A program made the translations under genes and the position numbers. A model generated the notes under the pieces. That model ran no database searches and was not told the DNA's origin. It was given only the letters and a program-made list of their open reading frames with translations. From UBA11164 sp034376725 (GTDB taxonomy: Bacteria; Pseudomonadota; Gammaproteobacteria; Xanthomonadales; Xanthomonadaceae), in NCBI GenBank assembly GCA_034376725.1, contig JAXMJH010000125.1, positions 1-22,004 on the forward strand: a stretch of DNA of 22,004 bases. Direction: 5' to 3'. Below are positions 16,356 to 22,004 of the stretch, piece after piece. Numbering within the stretch: the stretch's first letter is position 1; every line of letters begins with the position of its first letter.

Positions 16356-16384
16356 AGCGCTGTTTCCATGACAGACCGTGGCAT
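16352..16384 (-). CDS. Possible 10-codon leader peptide coupled to halogenase 2
   Basis: The ORF MPRSVMETAL starts at ATG 16384 and has a textbook ribosome site, GGAGGA at 16396-16391, with six bases of spacing. Its TGA stop overlaps the ATG of halogenase 2 (ATGA). Such coupling can deliver ribosomes to a gene with a weak start site. The peptide has no run of a single amino acid that would suggest classical attenuation. It is too short to judge by codon use. Confidence 0.4.
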   Translation of the reverse strand: MPRSVMETAL

Positions 16385-16394
16385 CTTCCGTCCT

Positions 16395-16416
16395 CCAAGC
16401 GCGCTTGGCAATTGCC
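16395..16416. repeat. Two overlapping perfect palindromes upstream of halogenase 2
   Basis: CCAAGCGCGCTTGG (16395-16408) and GGCAATTGCC (16407-16416) share two bases. They lie between operator 4 and the halogenase 2 leader. They may be binding sites or may form a hairpin in the mRNA; the function is unknown. Confidence 0.35.
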
Positions 16417-16436
16417 GACCGCAGCAGTCGGGCGGG

Positions 16437-16450
16437 TGAATACGTATGCA
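16437..16450. promoter_or_regulatory. Operator 4: 14-bp palindrome between halogenase 2 and GH97
   Basis: TGAATACGTATGCA, identical to operator 2. It lies between divergent genes and ends five bases before the -35 element of the GH97 promoter. Confidence 0.75.
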
Positions 16451-16455
16451 TGCCG

Positions 16456-16484
16456 TTGTGAGCGGCACAGCGCCGCACTAGCAT
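16456..16484 (+). promoter_or_regulatory. Putative sigma-70 promoter of GH97
   Basis: TTGTGA (16456-16461), a 17-base spacer and TAGCAT (16479-16484), each matching four of six consensus positions. It implies a 5' leader of roughly 240 bases before the GH97 start. Confidence 0.5.
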
Positions 16485-16576
16485 CGGAACACGGTGCCGT
16501 CATGGCACCCGTACCGATGCCCAAGCGGCTCAGATCGCGCGTCGGACTCATCGCCAGCTCACCGACGGAGGGAGTC

Positions 16577-16744
16577 ATGTCGAGCGCAATGCGGCAGGGA
16601 ATTCGTGTTGCCAAAGGCGTCGCTTCGCCGACTGGCGCATGCCCGCCGTACGACGCTCGACTTCCGATAAGCCCGGTCGCCGCGCGGACGGCTTGGCAGC
16701 ATCGCATCACGGCACGGGAGTTGAGTCGATGCATGTCGTTCTGA
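16577..16744 (+). CDS. Possible 55-residue small ORF in the GH97 leader
   Basis: ATG 16577 follows a strong ribosome site (GGAGGGAG, 16567-16574), and the frame runs 55 codons, overlapping the GH97 start by 16 bases. The peptide is basic, has no recognisable domain, signal peptide or membrane segment. Its third-position GC is roughly two-thirds by my reading, clearly lower than in the surrounding enzymes. It may be a translated leader or chance; I do not recognise it. Confidence 0.25.
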   Translation: MSSAMRQGIRVAKGVASPTGACPPYDARLPISPVAARTAWQHRITARELSRCMSF

Positions 16745-18780
16745 GAGTGCTCGCGCCGATGTTCGTCGCGTTGCTGGCCGGTGCCGGACCGGTGCTGGCG
16801 CAGACGCCGTTGGCGTCGGTCGATTCGCCCGGCACCGTGCTGACGGTGGAACTGCGCATCGACGAAGGTCGCGCCGATTATCGGCTGCTGCGTTTCGGCG
16901 ACGAGGTGATCGGATGGTCGCGGCTCGGCTTCCTGCTGCGCGATGCCGAAAAGCTGGAGCGCAATCTCGCGCTGTCCGGTCAGGCCACCCGCTCGGTGGA
17001 CGAGACCTGGGAGCAGCCCTGGGGCGAGCGGCGGTTCGTGGCCAACCGCTACAACGAGCTGCGCGTGACTCTGGTCGAGACGGTACCGGCGGCGCGCCGT
17101 TTTGACGTGGTGTTTCGGGTCTACGACGACGGCGTCGGCTTCCGCTACGAGTTTCCGCGGCAAGCCAACCTGACCGAAGTCGTCATCGACGAGGAACTGA
17201 CCGAATTCACCCTGGCCGGCGATGCCACCGCCTGGTGGATCGCGGCCGGCGAGTGGAACCGCTACGAGTACCTCTACCAGCGCACCGCGCTGGCCGAGGT
17301 GACCCAGGCGCATACGCCGATGACCGTGCGCACGGTCGATGGCCTGCATCTGGCGTTTCACGAGGCCGCGCTGGTCGATTACGCCGGCATGTGGCTGCGG
17401 CGGGTGGAAGGCCGGCGGTTCACCACCCGGCTGGCGCCGGCCTCGGAAGGCTGGAAGGTGCGTCGCGACACGCCGTTCAACACGCCCTGGCGCACGGTGC
17501 AGGTCGCCGACAGCGCCGGTGGCCTGGTCGAATCCAACCTGATCCTCAACCTCAACGAGCCCAACGCGCTGGGCGATGTGAGCTGGTTTCAGCCGCACAA
17601 GTACCTCGGCATATGGTGGTCGCTGCATCTGGATACCGAAACCTGGGCGACCGGGCCAAAGCACGGCGCCACCACCGTCAACGCCCGGCGCTACATCGAT
17701 TTCGCCGCTGAGCACGGCTTTCGCGGCCTGCTGATCGAAGGCTGGAATCCGGGCTGGGACGGTCAGTGGTTCGGCAACGGCTGGGACTTCGACTTCACCC
17801 GTGGCACCGCCGACTTCGACGTCGAAGCGGTCGCCGAATACGCGCGCCGGAAAGGCGTGCGCCTGATCGGCCATCACGAGACCGGCTGCGCGGTCAGTCA
17901 CTACCAATCGCAACTGGCCGATGCGTTCGATCTGTACGCCCGGCTCGGCGTCGACTCGGTCAAGACCGGCTATGTCTGCGATGCCGGGCAGATCGAACGG
18001 CGCGATGCCGAAGACGAACTGGTCCGGCGCGAATGGCACGACGGTCAATGGATGGCCCGCCACCACCTGCGCGTGGTGACCGAAGCGGCGAAGCGAAAGA
18101 TCGCCGTCAATCCGCACGAGCCGATCAAGGACACCGGCCTGCGGCGCACCTATCCCAACTGGGTCTCGCGCGAGGGCGCGCGCGGCATGGAATACAACGC
18201 CTGGGGCAGCCCGAAAAACCCACCCGAGCACGAGGTCAACCTGGTGTTCACCCGCCTGCTGTCCGGGCCGATGGACTACACCCCCGGCGTGCTCAGTCTG
18301 AAGGGGCGTGGCGACAGCCCGATTCCCTCCACCCTGGCCCGGCAACTGGCCCTGTACGTGGTGCTGTACAGCCCGATCCAGATGGCCGCCGACCTGCCAG
18401 AGAACTACCAGGCGCATCGCGAGGCATTCCAGTTCATCAAAGATGTCGCGGTCGACTGGCACGACACCCGCGTGCTCAACGGCGAGGTCGGCGACTACGT
18501 GACTATCGCCCGCAAGGACCGCCACAGCGACGACTGGTTCGTTGGCGCCATCACCGACCAGCACGGCCGCCTGCTGACGGTGCCGCTGGGGTTTCTTGAT
18601 GCCAACCGCCGCTACCGCGCCGAGATCTACCGCGACGGCGACGCTGCCCACTACCGCAACGCGCCATTCGACTTCGCCCGCGAGCAGCGCGACGTGACCA
18701 GCGCCGACGTGCTCAGCCTGCGTCTGGCCGCAGGCGGCGGTCAGGCGATTCGCTTCGTCGCCCTCGACTCGACGCCATGA
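16729..18780 (+). CDS. Exported GH97 alpha-glucosidase (SusB-like)
   Basis: A 683-residue protein with a signal peptide (VLRVLAPMFVALLAGAGPVLA, cleavage after A24), an N-terminal beta-sandwich domain (about 30-285), a (beta/alpha)8 barrel (about 290-590) and a C-terminal domain. GH97 landmarks are FRGLLIEGWNPGWDG, GVDSVKTGYVCDAGQ (408-421), VNPHEP with E464, RTYPNWVSREGARGMEY, SGPMDYTPG and MAADLPENY. The KTGYV segment carries glycine where retaining GH97 enzymes have their aspartate nucleophile, and the PHEP glutamate matches the general-base side of Bacteroides SusB; the enzyme is therefore inferred to be inverting and to release glucose from maltodextrins in the periplasm. ATG 16729 is preferred over an in-frame start at 16639 because GGGAG (16716-16720) and the signal peptide fit it. 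Its stop overlaps the esterase start. Confidence 0.92.
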   Translation: MHVVLRVLAPMFVALLAGAGPVLAQTPLASVDSPGTVLTVELRIDEGRADYRLLRFGDEVIGWSRLGFLLRDAEKLERNLALSGQATRSVDETWEQPWGERRFVANRYNELRVTLVETVPAARRFDVVFRVYDDGVGFRYEFPRQANLTEVVIDEELTEFTLAGDATAWWIAAGEWNRYEYLYQRTALAEVTQAHTPMTVRTVDGLHLAFHEAALVDYAGMWLRRVEGRRFTTRLAPASEGWKVRRDTPFNTPWRTVQVADSAGGLVESNLILNLNEPNALGDVSWFQPHKYLGIWWSLHLDTETWATGPKHGATTVNARRYIDFAAEHGFRGLLIEGWNPGWDGQWFGNGWDFDFTRGTADFDVEAVAEYARRKGVRLIGHHETGCAVSHYQSQLADAFDLYARLGVDSVKTGYVCDAGQIERRDAEDELVRREWHDGQWMARHHLRVVTEAAKRKIAVNPHEPIKDTGLRRTYPNWVSREGARGMEYNAWGSPKNPPEHEVNLVFTRLLSGPMDYTPGVLSLKGRGDSPIPSTLARQLALYVVLYSPIQMAADLPENYQAHREAFQFIKDVAVDWHDTRVLNGEVGDYVTIARKDRHSDDWFVGAITDQHGRLLTVPLGFLDANRRYRAEIYRDGDAAHYRNAPFDFAREQRDVTSADVLSLRLAAGGGQAIRFVALDSTP

Positions 18781-19883
18781 GTCTCAGCTTCCCCCGCCCC
18801 GGCCCGCATTCCCGACGCACCCTCCCCGCGCGGAATGGCCCGGGTCGGGGAACCCTACCGGTGTGGGCGCTCGTGCTGCTGGCACTGACGGCCTGTGCCC
18901 AATCGACCGAGTCCGAGTCGGCCAGGCCATCGCCAGCGGACCTGCCGCACTCGGCCGCAGTGGGTCAAGGCGCAGATTCACCAACCGCCGGGCAGCCGGC
19001 CGGCCCGCCGCTGCCCACCGTCGCCAGCGGGCGCATTGAACGCCTGGAGGGACTGAACTGGGGTCAGGTGCCCGCCCGCCCGGTCGATGTCTGGCTGCCC
19101 GACGGCTACCCGGCCCAGGCGCCCTATGCCGTGCTGTACATGCACGACGGCCAGATGCTGTTCGACGCCGAACAGACCTGGAACCGCCAGGAATGGCGCG
19201 CCGACGAAGTGGCCGGCGCGTTGATCGCCAGCGGCGCCACCCGGCCATTCATCATCGTCGGCATCTGGAATGCCGGCCCCGCCCGACGCGCTGCCGAATA
19301 CTTTCCCCAGCGCGCCTTCGATGCCCTCGACCCGGCTGCACGCGAGCGCCTGCTCAGCGCCAGCCTCGACGGAGCGCGCCCGCTGTTCGGTGAGCCGCCG
19401 GACGCCGACCGCTACCTGCGCGTCCTGACCGAAGACCTCATGCCGCGCATCGCCCGCAACTACCGGATCAGCCAGGCCCGCGAGGACAGCGTGGTGATGG
19501 GCTCCAGCATGGGTGGCCTGATTTCGCTTTACGCCCTGGCCGAATATCCCGATCGATTCGGCGGTGTCGCCGGCCTTTCCACCCACTGGCCCGGCACCGC
19601 CCCCGGTGCCGGCACGGCGCCGGGAGAAGCCATCCTCGACTGGCTGCAAGCGAACTTCCCGGCCGCCGGCCGTCACCGCATGTGGCTCGATCACGGCACC
19701 GCCACCCTCGATGCCCATTATCCGGAATGGCAGCAGCGGGCCGACGCCATCCTGCGCGGCAAGGGCTATACCGACAGCGACTGGACTACCCGCGTCTACC
19801 CGGGTGCCGAACACAGCGAAGCCGCCTGGGCCGCGCGTCTGGAGGAGCCGCTGCGGTTTCTGCTTGGCAACGACATGGACTGA
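18777..19883 (+). CDS. Lipoprotein alpha/beta-hydrolase of the esterase D / enterochelin esterase family
   Basis: A 368-residue protein. A basic leader and hydrophobic stretch end in the lipobox LTAC, making C40 the probable lipid-anchored residue; a low-complexity linker rich in Ser, Pro and Ala follows to about 80. The catalytic domain (PF00756 type) has RPVDVWLPDGY, YMHDGQMLFD, the nucleophile elbow GSSMGG with S244, a probable acid at D305 (MWLDHGT) and H346 (PGAEHSEAAW). It is probably anchored to the outer or inner membrane facing the periplasm. The start overlaps the GH97 stop (ATGA) with no ribosome site of its own, so it is translationally coupled. Its substrate is unknown; removal of acyl groups from imported oligosaccharides, or an amylase-like accessory role, are possible. 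Confidence 0.85.
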   Translation: MSLSFPRPGPHSRRTLPARNGPGRGTLPVWALVLLALTACAQSTESESARPSPADLPHSAAVGQGADSPTAGQPAGPPLPTVASGRIERLEGLNWGQVPARPVDVWLPDGYPAQAPYAVLYMHDGQMLFDAEQTWNRQEWRADEVAGALIASGATRPFIIVGIWNAGPARRAAEYFPQRAFDALDPAARERLLSASLDGARPLFGEPPDADRYLRVLTEDLMPRIARNYRISQAREDSVVMGSSMGGLISLYALAEYPDRFGGVAGLSTHWPGTAPGAGTAPGEAILDWLQANFPAAGRHRMWLDHGTATLDAHYPEWQQRADAILRGKGYTDSDWTTRVYPGAEHSEAAWAARLEEPLRFLLGNDMD

Positions 19884-19960
19884 TCACTCGATCAAGTACA
19901 TTCGGTCGAGTAGCCCATCGGCACAGCATGTTGGATGGCTGTGGACCCCGCGTTCACTAA

Positions 19961-19996
19961 ATTTATTGCCGTTTTTTGCGAGTATATGTAAAAATC
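19961..19996 (+). promoter_or_regulatory. AT-rich putative promoter of the defence operon
   Basis: A short AT-rich stretch (ATTTATTGCCG, a run of six T, then AGTATATGTAAAAAT) stands out in a GC-rich window and lies 30-65 bases before the RloA-like start. TATGTA (19985-19990) may be the -10; no good -35 is visible. Confidence 0.3.
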
Positions 19997-20025
19997 AGGC
20001 CTTAGATTGCCTTGGGTGGCGTGTC

Positions 20026-21285
20026 ATGCTGGTCGAGTTTAGCGTCAGCAACTTTCGTTCGATTCGTGAGCGCCAGACGCTCAGTCTGGTGGCTGGAGCT
20101 GGCCCGGAGCATCGCGCCAGTCACGTCTTCGATGCCGGAGCGACAAGCACCCCGGAACTGCTGCGCAGCGCCGTGATATATGGTCCCAACGCCGCAGGCA
20201 AGAGCAATATGATCGCGGCCCTGCGGTTTGCGCAACAGTTCATCCTCGACTCCGCTAGCAAGTATCAGCAGGGGGATTCGATTCCGGTCGCACCGTTTGC
20301 CATGCGTCCCGACGATGCTGCGGATCCCGAGCCCTCCGAGTTCGAACTGACCTTTGTGCAGGTCGGCGTGCGCTATCAGTACGGCTTCGCTGTTACGGCC
20401 CGGCGGGTTGAGTCGGAGTGGCTGCTGGCCTACCCGGAGGGGCGACCACAGCGCTGGTTCGAGCGTAGCGAGGCGGGCGGCACATGGTATTTCGGCCCGA
20501 ATTTTCAGGGTCAGAAGAAAGTCTGGCAGGAGGCGACCCGCGACAACGCCTTGTTCCTGTCCACCGCTGTGCAACTCAATGCCGAGCAACTGCACCCGAT
20601 ATTCGGTTGGTTTCGCGACACGCTGGGTGTCATCAAGCCGTATGCACGAGTGGATGTCGGCTTCTCGATCCAGCAATGTCTTGGTGATGCTGATCTGAAT
20701 CGGCGGGTCGCGCAGTTCATGAGGGCCGCCGACCTTGGCATCAGCGATCTTCGAATTCACATGCGTCAATTCGACCCGACAGTCGTGCCCGACAACCAAC
20801 CGTTTCGCGATCTGATCCTCAAGGAGCTGGAGGGTGCCGAGCTACCCGATGTGCAATTCGCTCACCAACTGGACGACGGTCGTAGTGTCTTTTTCCGGTT
20901 CGAGGATGAATCAGGGGGAACTCAGAAGCTGTTCGCTCTGGCGGGACCATGGCTCGACGTGCTCGACAGCGGCAGTGTTTTGTTCGTCGATGAGTTGGAT
21001 ACCAGCCTGCACCCACGATTGATGCGTCACCTGGTCGGGCTGTTCAACAATGCCGAGACCAACCCGCATAACGCGCAACTGGTCTTCTCCACCCATGACA
21101 CTTCGATTCTCGACCGCGACGTTTTCCGACGTGACCAGATCTGGTTCATGGAGAAGGATCGAGAACACCAGAGTCGCCTCTACCCGCTGACCGATTTCAG
21201 CCCGCGAAAGGAAGAGAACCTTGAGCGTGGCTACCTGCAAGGCCGTTACGGTGCCTTGCCCTTCATCGGCGAGTTGCGCGTCTGA
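20026..21285 (+). CDS. AAA15/ABC-type ATPase of a RloA (AbiLi-like) defence pair
   Basis: A 419-residue ATPase related to the SMC/OLD-type enzymes. It begins with the typical FSVSNFRSIRERQTLSL and has Walker A GPNAAGKSN (53-61), an ABC-like signature ESGGTQKLF (295-303), Walker B VLFVDELDTSLHP (D322, E323) and an H-loop STHD (H357). No nuclease domain is fused to it. The RloB-like gene starts two bases after its stop, an arrangement known from the RloA/RloB pairs and lactococcal AbiL, which act in phage exclusion; the ATPase is thought to sense infection and control the partner. ATG 20026 fits the family start; the ribosome site is weak (GGGTGG). Codon use is less GC-biased than in the carbohydrate genes, suggesting transfer. 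Confidence 0.88.
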   Translation: MLVEFSVSNFRSIRERQTLSLVAGAGPEHRASHVFDAGATSTPELLRSAVIYGPNAAGKSNMIAALRFAQQFILDSASKYQQGDSIPVAPFAMRPDDAADPEPSEFELTFVQVGVRYQYGFAVTARRVESEWLLAYPEGRPQRWFERSEAGGTWYFGPNFQGQKKVWQEATRDNALFLSTAVQLNAEQLHPIFGWFRDTLGVIKPYARVDVGFSIQQCLGDADLNRRVAQFMRAADLGISDLRIHMRQFDPTVVPDNQPFRDLILKELEGAELPDVQFAHQLDDGRSVFFRFEDESGGTQKLFALAGPWLDVLDSGSVLFVDELDTSLHPRLMRHLVGLFNNAETNPHNAQLVFSTHDTSILDRDVFRRDQIWFMEKDREHQSRLYPLTDFSPRKEENLERGYLQGRYGALPFIGELRV

Positions 21286-21287
21286 TC

Positions 21288-21974
21288 ATGGCCAGAGCGC
21301 GCGATGCACGTTCTTTGAGACGTCGCGGCCCGCAGCGTGAACCCTACGATTATGTTCTGATCGTCTGCGAGGGAAGCAAGACCGAGCCGAACTATCTGAG
21401 TGAGATGATCCGGGATTTTCAGATCAGCGGCGCCAACGTGAAGGTTACGGGTGACTGCGGTAGCGCACCTCAGACGGTCGTAGCTGAAGCGATACGCCTC
21501 TTTGAGCAGGATCCGCGATTCGACCGCGTGTTTTGTGTATTCGATCGCGATGGACATGCCGGTTACGCGGATGCTCTGCAACGTATCGAATCACATCGAT
21601 TGCTGCGTCGCGATGGGCGTAAGAAATTGGGAGATGCGGAGTTCACGGCGATCAATTCCGTTCCCTGCTTCGAGTATTGGATTTTGCTCCATTTCGAGTA
21701 CACGACTGCACATATGGCGCGTTATTCGGATGTCGAGTCACGCATGCGCAACCATGCTGAACTTCGCGACTACAGCAAGGGGAGTGCAGGTCTGTTCGGG
21801 ATGCTTAGATCGCGCATGGACGACGCCTTGCGGCATGCAGACATGGCGAATGCGGCATCTGCGGTGGATATTCCGCCCATGAGAAGCCACCGTTCCGGCG
21901 CATGGGAAGCCACTATTCCGGACCATGGGAAGCCAGTGGCGGGTGCCCGGTTGAGCGTGGGGCTGGCAGTCTAG
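21288..21974 (+). CDS. RloB-family (AbiLii-like, TOPRIM-type) defence effector with an altered C-terminus
   Basis: A 228-codon frame. Residues 20-190 match the RloB family: VLIVCEGSKTEPNYL (E28), FCVFDRDGH (D86, D88), NSVPCFEYWILLHF (F128, E129) and YSKGSAGLF (Y162, K164). The glutamate and the DxD pair are the TOPRIM-like acidic residues expected for a nuclease. The final family motif (an NPST-like segment before a last helix) is absent. From about residue 195 onward the frame reads through three short direct repeats, giving an unrelated tail to 228. The natural end has therefore probably been replaced by inserted DNA. It forms an operon with the ATPase. Whether the altered protein is active is unknown. 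Confidence 0.8.
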   Translation: MARARDARSLRRRGPQREPYDYVLIVCEGSKTEPNYLSEMIRDFQISGANVKVTGDCGSAPQTVVAEAIRLFEQDPRFDRVFCVFDRDGHAGYADALQRIESHRLLRRDGRKKLGDAEFTAINSVPCFEYWILLHFEYTTAHMARYSDVESRMRNHAELRDYSKGSAGLFGMLRSRMDDALRHADMANAASAVDIPPMRSHRSGAWEATIPDHGKPVAGARLSVGLAV

Positions 21975-22004
21975 ATCGCTGGCGCGGATTTGTCTCCTTC
22001 GGGC
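21864..22004. mobile_element. Probable end of an insertion sequence (IS21-like), running out of the window
   Basis: Three imperfect direct repeats with 22- and 23-base periods (21871-21936) begin exactly where rloB stops resembling its family. Several short direct repeats at an element's tip, starting near a TG, are a known trait of the IS21 family. No transposase is visible; the element would continue beyond 22004. The boundary (21864) is an estimate. Confidence 0.35.
21871..21936. repeat. Three tandem 20-21-base direct repeats
   Basis: Copies start at 21871, 21893 and 21916. Each begins with TTCCG and ends in GAGAAGCCAC, GGGAAGCCAC or GGGAAGCCAG after a central CATG. The spacing of 22-23 bases places them on nearly the same face every two helical turns. 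Confidence 0.85.

Noticed and set aside
16156..18651. 831-codon minus-strand frame opposite GH97 and running into halogenase 2
   Set aside because: It is antisense to GH97 and overlaps the true halogenase gene in another frame; no domain or start signal.
21871..21936. CRISPR array
   Set aside because: Repeats are 20-21 bases with spacers of only two bases, are imperfect, and there is no cas gene; a transposon-end repeat set fits better.
21971..22004. End of a minus-strand transposase gene (EGDKSAPAI then TAG)
   Set aside because: Only ten codons are visible, far too few to identify a protein.

Overview
This is a high-GC gammaproteobacterial window. RpoH, the TonB-dependent receptor style, the tryptophan-halogenase-like partners and the carbohydrate enzymes together suggest the order Lysobacterales (Xanthomonadales). 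That is inference from gene content; there is no rRNA in the window to fix the taxon.

Layout. (1) 1-1552: the end of the heat-shock sigma factor gene rpoH, its terminator, and an NYN-nuclease/LOTUS-domain protein. (2) 1582-19883: an 18-kb starch/maltodextrin/pullulan utilisation locus. It holds a cytoplasmic GH13 alpha-glucosidase (minus strand). Divergent from it are a sodium/sugar symporter and an exported pullulanase. Next come a maltodextrin-type TonB-dependent receptor, a flavin-dependent halogenase-like protein and a secreted five-domain alpha-amylase with the CGTase fold. A second halogenase-like gene (minus strand) is divergent from a GH97 alpha-glucosidase, which is coupled to a lipoprotein esterase. 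(3) 20026-22004: a lower-GC two-gene defence operon of the RloA/RloB (AbiL-like) type. The 3' end of rloB runs into a set of short direct repeats that look like the end of an insertion sequence.

How it fits together (inference). Secreted amylase and pullulanase cut starch and pullulan outside the cell or at its surface. The TonB-dependent receptor imports the maltodextrins. GH97 and possibly periplasmic pullulanase trim them in the periplasm. The symporter carries the small sugars across the inner membrane, and the GH13 alpha-glucosidase releases glucose in the cytoplasm. The two halogenase-like flavoproteins have no assigned step.

The strongest regulatory signal is a 14-bp palindrome (consensus TGAATACGTATGCA, core TACGTA). 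It occurs four times, always intergenic: between alpha-glucosidase and symporter, before the receptor, before the amylase, and between halogenase 2 and GH97. At three promoters the distance from palindrome to a putative -10 element is identical. This looks like a single LacI-type maltodextrin regulon that includes the halogenases; the regulator gene is not in the window.

No tRNA, rRNA or CRISPR array was seen.
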